Of a stretch of DNA of 64,000 nt, positions 31,921-44,600 are shown piece by piece. Below the pieces are notes generated by a model. The model did no database searches and was not told where the DNA came from. It was given only the letters and a program-made list of their open reading frames with translations. The stretch is taken from contig BDSI01000098.1 in NCBI GenBank assembly GCA_003117195.1, forward strand, positions 412,880 through 476,879, given 5' to 3'. Position 1 is the stretch's first letter, and each line of letters starts with the position of its first letter. Source of the stretch: Eudorina sp. 2006-703-Eu-15 (lineage: Eukaryota > Chlorophyta > Chlorophyceae > Chlamydomonadales > Volvocaceae). The position numbers and the translations under genes were made by a program.

Positions 31921-32326
31921 TCGTTGCCAAGGGGCGGCCCGCTGCTGGTGGCGGGTCCCCCTCATGTATCTAATGTATCGCACCGCCGGCACACATACAA
32001 GGTGTATGGGCATCTTTAGTAGCTACGGGCGATGTTGAACGACGGGTGGTAGTCGGCATCCCAACCCTTTGCCCCATCTATCCATCCACCGCATGCACGC
32101 GTGCACTCTATCTCGGTCTGTCGATGTACGCATGTGTGGGTGGTCGCGAGAGTGAGGTGGTGGCTGGTAAGCAGAAGCGAGATCCGACAGCATCCGTCGA
32201 AATGAAAGGGGGGCGAGTGGCCCGTCGCCGTCCAGAGGTTGACAGGTAGGCCTCCATGAACGAATGGCAACCTACCCGACCAATAGCTGCGTAGCGTGCA
32301 CTGTGCGTTGATGAGGAACGTTCCTT
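31921..32326. other. No gene recognised
   Basis: Sequence between the LINE relic and the stop codon of the large ankyrin gene; the right part is presumably the 3' UTR of that gene. Confidence 0.5.
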
Positions 32327-32383
32327 CTACAGCAAGGCGCGGATGGCGTCACGTGTCGCCACGTCTCTGGGCTTCTTGCCATC
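32327..32383 (-). CDS. Terminal exon of the giant ankyrin gene
   Basis: Follows the acceptor CAATCAAACAG. It encodes the 18-residue cap DGKKPRDVATRDAIRALL and TAG, and is homologous to the last exon of the small paralog at 10683-10742. It lies just outside the array. Confidence 0.85.
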   Translation of the reverse strand, partial: DGKKPRDVATRDAIRALL

Positions 32384-35300
32384 CTGTTTGATTGCACATT
32401 GAGGTCACATACGCACACACATAAGGTCTCTCGGTAAGGCAGGGTGTGTGTGAGCATGTAGGATGTGTTGGTCGTCAAGAGCAACGGAGTTGGTGGCGGG
32501 GTAGGTGGAACAGCGGCCCCGCAGGCAGACGGCTGCCCATGTTGACATGGCCCACTGCTGGCTATGATGTATCAGCGGTATGCAAAATCGATCACGATGT
32601 ACGAGCACCCTGTAGCAGCACGTACGTACTGACATTGCTGGCCTTGTCCTTGTCCGCCCCCACGGACAGCAAGTGCTTGACGACGTCCAGGTGGCCGTTC
32701 TGAGCCGCCCCGTGCAGCGGTGTCCAGCCGTTCTGCGTGCATGCATGCAAGCAGGCGCACATCCCTCGGTCACTGCCCCCCATCATCCAGGCATCACGCA
32801 CCCGACCAAGGATGGATGGATGGAGGGGGCATTGATAGGCCGACATACATACACCGGGATGAAAGAGGAGCGGGTGGAGGGAGGTGGAGCCGTGTGTGGG
32901 GGTGGGTGGGGGTGGGAAGGGAGTTGACGCGGCGCATCGATCGATATGTAGCGAGGGGGAGGGACACATTCAGGTGTGGTCGTCAGAAGCGGCGGCAAGG
33001 CGGCAGGGCGGCCTCAACGCGGGCGGGGACTCCTCACACACTTGGCCGCAGTACTAACGGAGCTTCGTTGGCGCGCCTCAGACAAGATGTGTACAATACG
33101 TCCTCGTGCCTGGCCTCTGTCAACGACCCGTCCCTCATGATAACGAACGGTCAGTCAACCAAGGCAGCGCCACCGCGAACCAAAGCAAGTCAATCGCTTG
33201 CATGGATACAAACGCGACGGATGGAGTACAGACGAGCGTGTGTTCGTTTAAGTTATAACTAACATTGTTTGAAATGAAAGGATGCGGATGAACACCGACA
33301 CGTGTGCAGCCTGCATGCGTTCAGAGTGTACGTACATAATATACACGACCTTTGCTGAACGCAAGGGGCACACGCCCACGTATGGGCACACAACCAAGCA
33401 ATCAACCCGCTTGGCGACGAGGGATGAATCGGGTCCCTCTGGGGGCGCGGACGAGGGTAGCTAGGGCGTTGGCGAGGACTGGCCTAAGACGCGCCGGCAA
33501 ACGGCATGTCATCGTGCTTCGCCCTCTTGGGAATACTAATGTGCAGGCACTGGTTCGTACTGCTGCAGAGGAGAGTCCAGGTATGCCGCTGAATGATGCA
33601 ACAACCGGCACGTACTGTCCCATACTATTTTGTCGTCGGTTTTCACCAGCTATCCTCCCTGAGCATAACCCCCCTGCCTTGCCACCCCTCTACCCTTCGC
33701 CCCTACCCCACCCCACCCACCAAGCCCAACATCCCCGCAAACTGCCCCACCCCACCCACCAACGCACCCCTCAAAACCCTACTCAGCCCGCCCCCCGTTC
33801 CCCCCCCCTGTACGCCTCCCCTCGCCCCCGTACTCCGCCCCCCCCCTACACCCCCCCCTCCCGTACTCAACCCTATGCCCCCCCCCGTTCCCCCCCGGTA
33901 CGCCGCCCTCTCGTACGCCTTCCCCCGTACGCCTTATCCCCCCCCTACACGCCCCCCTACAACCCCCCGTACGCCCCCCCTCACCCCCCCGTACACTCCC
34001 CCCTCCCGTACTTCCCCCCCCTACACTTTCCCCCCCTACCACCCCCCTCGTACGCCTCCCCCCTTACGGCCCCCGGACGCCTACCATCCCCCCCGTACGC
34101 CGCCCTCCCGTACTTCCCCCCCGTACTCACCCCCCGTACGGTCCCCCCGTACGCCGCCCCCCGTACGCCAACCCGTACGCCAACCCGTACGCTCCCCCCC
34201 TCAACCCCCCCCCGTACGCTCCCCCCCGTACGCCCCCTCCCCCCGTACGCCTCCCCCTCCTTACGGCCCCCCCGTACGCCTCCCCCGACCGGTCCATCCT
34301 CTACGTATGAACCTACATGCCAGTCCCCTCTGCCCCGGTGCCGTACATACGCCCCGGACCCTCAGCCTCTTCCCGCTGTATGGTGCCCTACCATCTATCC
34401 CTCCCCCGCCCAGCCCGCGATGGATGTGGGGTATCGAGGTGCTGTGGGTTGGGTGTGTGGGTATGGATGAGCAGCGACCGGCACACATGACCAGCCAGCA
34501 GCGGAGTACTACGTACACTCATATAGGCCCCGCCACCACCACCGGAACCAACCACGTACTGACATTGTTAGCCTTGTCCTTGTCCGCCCCCACGGACAGC
34601 AAGTGCTTGACGACGTCCAGGTGGCCGTTCTGAGCCGCCATGTGCAGCGGTGTCCAGCCGCCCTGCGTGCATGCATGCAAGCAGGCGCACATCCCTCGGT
34701 CACTGCCCCCCATCATCCAGGCATCACGCACCCGACCAAGGATGGATGGATGGAGGGGGCATTGATAGGCCGACATACATACACCGGGATGAAAGAGGAG
34801 CGGGTGGAGGGAGGTGGGGCCGTGTGTGGGGTTGGGTGGGGGTGGGAAGGGAGTTGACGCGGCACATCGATCGATATGTAGTGAGGGGGAGGGGCACATT
34901 CAGGTGTGGTCAGAAGCGGCGGCAAGGCGGCAGGGCGGCCTCAACGCGCGCGGGGACTCCTCACACACTTGGCCGCAGTACTAACGGAGCTTCGTTGGCG
35001 CGCCTCAGACAAGATGTGTACAATACGTCCTCGTGCCTGGCCCGTCAAAGACCCGTCCCTCGTGATAACGAACGGTCAGTCAACCAAGGCAGCGCCACCG
35101 CGAACCAAAGCAAGTCAATCGCTTGCATGGATACAAACGCGACGGATGGAGTACAGACGAGCGTGTGTTCGTTTAAGTTATAACTAACATTGTTTGAAAT
35201 GAAAGGATGCGGATGAACACCGACACGTGTGCAGCCTGCATGCGTTCAGAGTGTACGTACATAATATACATGACCTTTGCTCAATTAAGACAAGGGGCAC

Positions 35301-38300
35301 ACGCGCACGTATGGGCACACAACCAAGCAATCAACCCGCTTGGCGACGAGGGATGAATCGGGTCCCTCTGGGGGCGCGGACGAGGGTAGCTAGGGCGTTG
35401 GCGAGGACTGGCCTAAGACGCGCCGGCATACGGCATGTCATCGTGCTTCGCCCTCTTGGGAATACTAATGTGCAGGCACTGGTTCGTACTGCTGCAGAGG
35501 AGAGTCCAGGTATGCCGCTGAATGATGCAACAACCGGCACGTACTGTCCCATACTATTTTGTCGTCGGTTTTCACCAGCTATCCTCCCTGAGCATAACCC
35601 CCCTGCCTTGCCACCCCTCTACCCTTCGCCCCTACCCCACCCCACCCACCAAGCCCAACATCCCCGCAAACTGCCCCACCCCACCCACCAACGCACCCCT
35701 CAAAACCCTACTCAGCCCCGCCCCCCGTTCCCCCCCCCTGTACGCCTCCCCTCGCCCCCGTACTCCGCCCCCCCCTACACCCCCCCCTCCCGTACTCAAC
35801 CCTATGCCCCCCCCCGTTCCCCCCCGGTACGCCGCCCTCTCGTACGCCTTCCCCCCGTACGCCTTATCCCCCCCTACACGCCCCCCCTACAACCCCCCCG
35901 TACGCCCCCCCCTCACCCCCCCCGTACACTCCCCCCTCCCGTACTTCCCCCCCCTACACTTTCCCCCCCTACCACCCCCCTCGTACGCCTCCCCCCTTAC
36001 GGCCCCCGGACGCCTACCATCCCCCCCGTACGCCGCCCTCCCGTACTTCCCCCCCGTACTCACCCCCCGTACGGTCCCACCGTACGCCGCCCCCGTACGC
36101 CAACCCGTACGCCAACCCGTACGCTCCCCCCCTCACCCCCCCCCGTACGCTCCCCCCCGTACGCCCCCTCCCCCCGTACGCCTCCCCCTCCTTACGGCCC
36201 CCCCGTACGCCTCCCCCGACCGGTCCATCCTCTACGTATGAACCTACATGCCAGTCCCCTCTGCCCCGGTGCCGTACATACGCCCCGGACCCTCAGCCTC
36301 TTCCCGCTGTATGGTGCCCTACCATCTATCCCTCCCCAGCCCAGCCCGCGATGGATGTGGGGTATCGAGGTGCTGTGGGTTGGGTGTGTGGGTATGGATG
36401 AGCAGCGACCGGCACACATGACCAGCCAGCAGCGGAGTACTACGTACACTCATATAGGCCCCGCCACCACCACCGGAACCAACCACGTACTGACATTGTT
36501 AGCCTTGTCCTTGTCCGCCCCCACGGACAGCAAGTGCTTGACGACGTCCAGGTGGCCGTTCTGAGCCGCCATGTGCAGCGGTGTCCAGCCGTCCTGCGTG
36601 CATGCATGCAAGCAGGCGCACATCCCTCGGTCACTGCCCCCCATCATCCAGGCATCACGCACCCGACCAAGGATGGATGGATGGAGGGGGCATTGATAGG
36701 CCGACATACATACACCGGGATGAAAGAGGAGCGGGTGGAGGGAGGTGGGGCCGTGTGTGGGGTTGGGTGGGGGTGGGAAGGGATTTGACGCGGCACATCG
36801 ATCGATATGTAGCGAGGGGGAGGGACACATTCAGGTGTGGTCAGAAGCGGCGGCAAGGCGGCAGGGCGGCCTCAACGCGCGCGGGGACTCCTCACACACT
36901 TGGCCGCAGTACTAACGGAGCTTCGTTGGCGCGCCTCAGACAAGATGTGTACAATACGTCCTCGTGCCTGGCCCGTGAACGACCCGACCCTCATGATAAC
37001 GAACGGTCAGTCAACCAACGAAGGCAGCGCCACCGCGAACCAAAGCATTTGAATTGAAAGGATAAGGATGAATACCGACACGTGTGCAACCTGCATGCGT
37101 TCAGAGTGTACGTACATAATATACACGACCTTTGCTCAATTAAAACAAGGGGCACACGCGCACGTATGGGCACACAACCAAGCAATCAACCCGCTTGGCG
37201 ACGAGGGATGAACCGGGTCCCTCTGGGGGCACGGACGAGGGTAGCTAGGGCGTTGGCGAGGACTGGCCTAAGACGCGCCGGCATACGGCATGTCATCGTG
37301 CTTCGCCCTCTTGGGAATACTAATGTGCAGGCACTGGTTCGTACTGCTGCAGAGGAGAGTCCAGGTATGCCGCTGAATGATGCAACAACCGGCACGTACT
37401 GTCCCATACTATTTTGTCGTCGGTTTTCACCAGCTATCCTCCCTGAGCATAACCCCCCTGCCTTGCCACCCCTCTACCCTTCCCCCTACCCCACCCACCC
37501 ACCAACCCCAACATCCCCACACACTTCCCCTCCACCCCCGCAACCCCGCAAACTGCCCCACCCCACCCACCAATGCACCCCTAAAAACCCTCCTCAGCCC
37601 CGCCCCACCCTACCCCCCCCCGTACGCCTCCCCTCCCCCCCGTACTCCGGCCCCCCCCCTACACCCCCCCTCCCGTACTCAACCCTATGCCCCCCCCCGT
37701 TCCCCCCGGTACGCCGCCCTCTCGTACGCCTTCACCCCGTACGCCTTATCCCGCCCCCTACACGCCCCCCCTACACCCCCCCCGTACGCCCCCCCCCTAC
37801 AACCCCCCCCGTACGCCCCCCCTCATCACCCGCCCCGTACACCCCCCCCGTACTCCCCCCCCTACACTTTCCCTCCCCCCCCTACCCCCCCCTTGTACGC
37901 CTCCCCCCCTACGGCCCCCGGACGCCTACCATCCCCCCGTACGCCGCCCCCCCGTACTTTCCCCCGTACTCACCCCCGTACGGCCCCCCGTACGCCGCCC
38001 CCCGTACGCCCCCCCGTACGCCAACCCGTACGCTCCCTCCCTCACCCCCCCCGTACGCCTCCCGCCCCTCCTTACGGCCCCCCGTACGCCTCCCCCTCCT
38101 TACGCCCCCCCGTACGCCTCCCCCTCCTTACGGCCCCCCCGTACGCCTCCCCCCCCGTACGCCCCCACCCCCCGTACGCCTCCCCGACCGGTCCATCCTC
38201 TACGTATGTACCGACATGCAAGTCCCCTCTGCCCCGATGCCGTACATACGCCCCGGACCCTCAGCCTCTTCCCGCTGTATGGTGCCCTACCATCTATCCC

Positions 38301-41300
38301 TCCCCAGCCCAGCCCGCGATGGATGTGGGGTATCGAGGTGCTGTGGGTTGGGTGTGTGGGTATGGATGAGCAGCGACCGGCACACATGACCAGCCAGCAG
38401 CGGAGTACTACGTACACTCATATAGGCCCCGCCACCACCACCGGAACCAACCACGTACTGACCTTGTTGGCCTTGTCCTTGTCCGCCCCCACGGACAGCA
38501 AGTGCTTGACGACGTCCAGGTGGCCGTTCTTAGCCGCCATGTGCAGCGGTGTCCAGCCGTCCTGCGTGCATGCATGCAAGCAGGCGCACATCCCTCGGTC
38601 ACTGCCCCCCACCATCCAGGCATCGCGCACCCGACCAAGGATGGATGGATGGAGGGGGCATTGTTAGGCCGACATACATACACCGGGATGAAAGAGGAGC
38701 GGGTGGAGGGAGGTGGGGCCGTGTGTGGGGTTGGGTGGGGGTGGGAAGGGAGTTGACGCGGCACATCGATCGATATGTAGCGAGGGGGAGGGGCACATTC
38801 AGGTGTGGTCGTCAGAAGCGGCGGCAAGGCGGCAGGGCGGCCTCAACGCGGGCGGGGACTCCTCACCAGTGTTGCTATCTTCCAAAACGGGGAAATAGAA
38901 TTCCGCAGGTTTCCGGCCTGTCGCCAGTAGCCAAAAAACCTTTGGCAGGGCAGATTTTGGGGGCTTCCTAGGTGCCAGGAAATAAAAACCTCCGAGGCAG
39001 GGTGGAAATATTTCTGCGTGTTTCGACAGCAGGGCCACTGTTACCACAGCGACGACAGGGATTCTAAGTCCATGGAGGCCTGAAGCGCGCTTTCCTTGCG
39101 TCGCGGATGCATATGGGAGGGTAACCAGGAGTTGGGGACACGGCATTCGAGTGTGTTTTGGCGGTAGACAGGTGTACGATGCAGGATTTTCCCCTGCGCC
39201 TGCAGATTTCCAGGCCTTTTTGGTAGTCTGGAAAATAGTTGGCAGGGCAGATTTCCGGCTCTCCACAGCGTCAAATAAATGAAATCTCGCAGGTTTCTTG
39301 GGGGTCCGGGAAATAGAAAATTTCCGGTTTTTTTGCCCGTAAATATTCTTTTTATTTAAGATAGCAACACTGCTCCTCACACACTTGGCCGCAGTACTAA
39401 CGGAGCTTCGTTGGCGCGCCTCAGACAAGATGTGTACAATACGTCCTCGTGCCTGGCCCGTCAACGACCCGTCCCTCGTGATAACGAACGGTCAGTCAAC
39501 CAAGGCAGCGCCACCGCGAACCAAAGCAAGTCAATCGCTTGCACGGATACAAACGCGACGGATGGAGTACATACGAGCGTGTGTTCGTTTAAGTTGAAAC
39601 TAACATTCTTTGAATTGGAAGGATGAGGATGAACACCGACACGTGTGCAGCCTGCATGCGTTCAGAGCGTACGTACATAATATACACGACCTTTGCTCAA
39701 TTAAACCAAGGGGCACATGCCCACGTATGGGCACACAACCAAGCAATCAACCCGCTTGGCGACGAGGGATGAATCGGGTCCCTCTGGGGGCACGGACGAG
39801 GGTAGCTAGGGCGTTGGCGAGGACTGGCCTAAGACGCGCCGGCCTACGGCATGTCATCGTGCTTCGCCCTCTTGGGAATACTACTAATGTGCAGGCACTG
39901 GTTCGTACTGCAGAGGAGAGTCCAGGTATGCCGCTGAATGATGCAACAACCGGCACGTACTGTCCCGTACTATTTTGTCGTCGGTTTTCACCAGCTATCC
40001 TCCCTGAGCATAACCCCCCTGCCTTGCCACCCCTCTTCCCTTCCCCCCACCCCACCCACCCACCAACCCCAGCATCCCCACACACTTCCCCTCCACCCCC
40101 GCAACCCCGCAAATTGCCCCACCCCACCCACCAACGCCCCCCTTAGAACCCTCCTCCGCCCCGCCCCCCCGTACGCCCCCCCCGTACGCCTTCCCCCCCC
40201 CTTACGGCCCCCCTTACTCACCCCCCCATACGGCCCCCCCCGTACGCCGCCCCCCTACGCCCCTCCCCCCCGTACGCCCCCTCCCCCCGTACGCCTCCCC
40301 CTCCTTACGGCCCCCCCGTACGCCTCCCCCGACCGGTCCATCCTCTACGTATGAACCTACATGCCAGTCCCCTCGGCCCCGATGACGTACATACGCCCCG
40401 GACCCTCAGCCTCTTCCCGCTGTATGGTGCCCTACCATCTATCCCTCCCCAGCCCAGCCCGCGATGGATGTGGGGTATCGAGGTGCTGTGGGTTGGGTGT
40501 GTGGGTATGGATGTGCAGCGACCGGCACACGTGACCAGCCAGCAGCGGTGTACTACGTACACTCATATAGGCCCCGCCACCACCACCGGAACCAACCACG
40601 TACTGACCCCGACGGCCTTGTCCTTGTCCGCCCCCACGGACAGCAAGTGCTTGACGACGTCCAGGTGGCCGTTCTGAGCCGCCCAGTGCAGCGGTGTCCA
40701 GCCGACCTGCGTGCATGCATGCAAGCAGGCGCACATCCCTCGGTCACTGCCCCCCATCATCCAGGCATCACGCACCCGACCAACGAAGGATGGATGGAGG
40801 GAGGGGGCATTGTTAGGCCGACATACATACACTGGGTGAAAGAGGAGCGGGTGGAGGGAGGTGGGGCCGGGTGTGGGGGTGGGTGGGGGTGGGAAGGGAG
40901 TTGACGCGGCACATCGATCGATATGTAGGGTGAGGGACACATTCAGGTGTGGTGGTCAGAAGCGGCGGTAAGGCGGCAGGGCGGCCTCAACGCGGGCGGG
41001 GACTCCTCACACACTTGGCCGCAGTACTAACGGAGCTTCGTTGGCGCGCCTCAGACAAGATGTGTACAATACGTCCTCGTGCCTGGCCCGTCAACGACCC
41101 GTCCCTCATGATAACGAACGGTCAGTCAACCAACGAAGGCAGCGCCACCGCGAACCAAAGCATTTGAATTGAAAGGATAAGGATGAACACCGACACGTGT
41201 GCAACCTGCATGCGTTCAGAGTGTACGTACATAATATAGACGACCTTGCTCAATTAAAACAAGGGGCACACGCACACGTATGGGCACACAACCAAGCAAT

Positions 41301-41601
41301 CAACCCGCTTGGCGACGAGGGATGAATCGGGTCCCTCTGGGGGCACGGACGAGGGTAGCTAGGGCGTTGGCGAGGACTGGCCTAAGACGCGCCGGCATAC
41401 GGCATGTCATCGTGCTTCGCCCTCTTGGGAATACTAATGTGCAGGCACTGGTTCGTACTGCAGAGGAGAGTCCAGGTATGCCGCTGAATGATGCAACAAC
41501 CGGCACGTACTGTCCCATACTATTTGGTCGTCGGTTTTCACCAGCTATCCTCCCTGAGCATTACCCCCCTGCCTTGCCACCCCTCTACCCTTCCCCCCTA
41601 C

Positions 41602-41633
<32 letters not shown>

Positions 41634-44600
41634 CAACCCCGCAACCTGCCCAACCCCACCCACCCCCCACCCCCCCCACCCCGTACGGCCCCCCGTACGC
41701 CTCCCGTCCCCCCCGTACTGCCGCCCCCCCCCACGCCCTCCCCCGTACGGGCCCCCCGTACGCTCCCCCCGTACGCCCCCACCCCCCCGTACGCCTCCCC
41801 CGACCGGTCCATCCTCTACGTATGTACCGACATGCCAGTCCCCTCTGCCCCGATGCCGTACATACGCCCCGGACCCTCAGCCTCTTCCCGCTGTATGGTG
41901 CCCTACCATCTATCCCTCCCCCGCCCAGCCCGCGATGGATGTGGGGTATCGAGGTGCTGTGGGTTGGGTGTGTGGGTATGGATGAGCAGCGACCGGCACA
42001 CATGACCAGCCAGCAGCGGAGTACTACGTACAATCATATAGGCCCCGCCACCACCACCGGAACCAACCACGTACTGACCTTGTTAGCCTTGTCCTTGTCC
42101 GCCCCCACGGACAGCAAGTGCTTGACGACGTCCAGGTGGCCGTTCTGAGCCGCCATGTGCAGCGGTGTCCTGCCGTTCTGCGTGCATGCATGCAAGCAGG
42201 CGCACATTCCTCGGTCACTGCCCCCCATCATCCAGGCATCACGCACCCGACCAAGGATGGATGGATGGAGGGGGCATTGATAGGCCGACATACATACACC
42301 GGGATGAAAGAGGAGCGGGTGGAGGGAGGTGGAGCCGTGTGTGGGGGTGGGGGTGGGAAGGGAGTTGACGCGGCACATCGATCGATATGTAGCGAGGGAG
42401 AGGGGCACATTCAGGTGTGGTCGTCAGAAGCGGCGGCAAGGCGGCAGGGCGGCCTCAACGCGGGCGGGGACTCCTCACACACTTGGCCGCAGTACTAACG
42501 GAGTTTCGTTGGCGCGCCTCAGACAAGATGTGTACAATACGTCCTCGTGCCTGGCCCGTCAACGACCCGTCCCTCGTGATAACGAACAGTCAGTCAACCA
42601 AGACAGCGCCACCGCGAACCACAGCAAGTCAATCACATGCACGGATACAAACGCGACTGATGGAGTACAGACGAGCGTGTGTTCGTTTAAGTTTAAACTA
42701 ACATTATTTGAATTGAAAGGATGAGGACGAACACCGACACGTGTGCAGCCTGCATGCGTTCAGAGCGTACGTACATAATATAGACGACCTTGCTCAATTA
42801 AAACAAGGGGCACACGCGCACGTATGGGCACACAACCAAGCAATCAACCCGCTTGGCGACGAGGGATGAACCGGGTCCCTCTGGGGGCACGGACGAGGGT
42901 AGCTAGGGCGTTGGCGAGGACTGGCCTAAGACGCGCCGGCATACGGCATGTCATCGTGCTTCGCCCTCTTGGGAATACTAATGTGCAGGCACTGGTTCGT
43001 ACTGCTGCAGAGGAGAGTCCAGGTATGCCGCTGAATGATGCAACAACCGGCACGTACTGTCCCGTACTATTTTGTCGTTGGTTTTCACCAGCTATCCTCC
43101 CTGAGCATCACCCCCCTGCCTTGCCACCCCTCTACCCTTCCCCCCTACACCCCAGCCACCCACCAACCCCAGCATCCCCACACACTTCGCCCTACACCCC
43201 CGCAACCCCGCAACCTGCCCCACCCCACCCACCTCCCCCCCCGTACGGCCCCCGTACGCCTCCCCCCCCGTACTGACGCCCCCCCCACGCCTCCCCCGTA
43301 CGGCCCCCCGTACGCTCCCCCCGTACGCCCCCCCCACGTACGCCCCCCCGTACGCCCCCCCCCCTTAACGCCCCATCCCCCCGTACGCCTCCCCCCCTTA
43401 CGCCCCCCCGTACGCCTCCCCCGACCGGTCCATCCTCTACGTATGTACCGACATGCCAGTCCCCTCTGCCCGATGACGTACATACGCCCCGGACCCTCAG
43501 CCTCTTCCCGCTGTATGGTGCCCTACCATCTATCCCTCCCCAGCCCAGCCCGCGATGGATGTGGGGTATCGAGGTGCTGTGGGTTGGGTGTGTGGGTATG
43601 GATGAGCAGCGACCGGCACACATGACCAGCCAGCAGCGGAGTACTACGTACACTCATATAGGCCCCGCCACCACCACCGGAACCAACCACGTACTGACAT
43701 TGTTAGCCTTGTCCTTGTCCGCCCCCACGGACAGCAAGTGCTTGACGACGTCCAGGTGGCCGTTCTCAGCCGCCATGTGCAGCGGTGTCCAGCCGACCTG
43801 CGTGCATGCATGCAAGCAGGCGCACATCCCTCGGTCACTGCCCCCCATCATCCAGGCATCACGCACCCGACCAACGAAGGACGGATGGAGGGGGCATTGA
43901 TAGGCCGACATACATACACTGGGTGAAAGAGGAGTGGGTGGAGGGAGGTGGGGCCGGATGTGGGGGTGGGGGTGGGAAGGGAGTTGACGCGGCACATCGA
44001 TCGATATGTAGCGAGGGGGAGGGACACATTCAGGTGTGGTCGTCAGAAGCGGCGGCAAGGCGGCAGGGCGGCCTCAACGCGGGCGGGGACTCCTCACACA
44101 CTTGGCCGCAGTACTAACGGAGCTTCGTTGGCGCGCCTCAGACAAGATGTGTACAATACGTCCTCGTGCCTGGCCCGTCAACGACCCGTCCCTCGTGATA
44201 ACGAACGGTCAGTCAACCAAGGCAGCGCCACCGCGAACCAAAGCAAGTCAATCGCTTGCACGGATACAAACGCGACGGATGGAGTACAGACGAGCGTGTG
44301 TTCGTTTAAGTTTAAACTAACATTCTTTGAATTGAAAGGATGAGGATGAACACCGACACGTGTGCAACCTGCATGCGTTCAGAGCGTACGTACATAATAT
44401 ACATGACCTTTGCTCAATTAAGACAAGGGGCACACGCCCACGCGCACGTATGGGCACACAACCAAGCAATCAATCCGCTTGGCGACGAGGGATGAATCGG
44501 GTCCCTCTGGGGCACGGACGAGGGTAGCTAGGGCGTTGGCGAGGACTGGCCTAAGACGCGCCGGCAAACGGCATGTCATCGTGCTTCGCCCTCTTGGGAA

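Noticed and set aside
33402..33623. 73-codon minus-strand ORF (MGQYVPVVASFSGIPG...) present in most array units
   Set aside because: The same segment is open on both strands, its 5' and 3' ends shift between units, and it lies in an intron of the ankyrin gene. Kept in mind as a possible nested peptide, but unsupported.
33352..34470. Long Pro-rich plus-strand ORFs recurring in the array units (up to about 445 codons)
   Set aside because: They arise because the conserved part and the C-rich tract lack stops. Single-base deletions in some units (near 44511 and 46049) break the frame, and the C-rich part is low complexity. No start context, splice pattern or conserved protein supports them.
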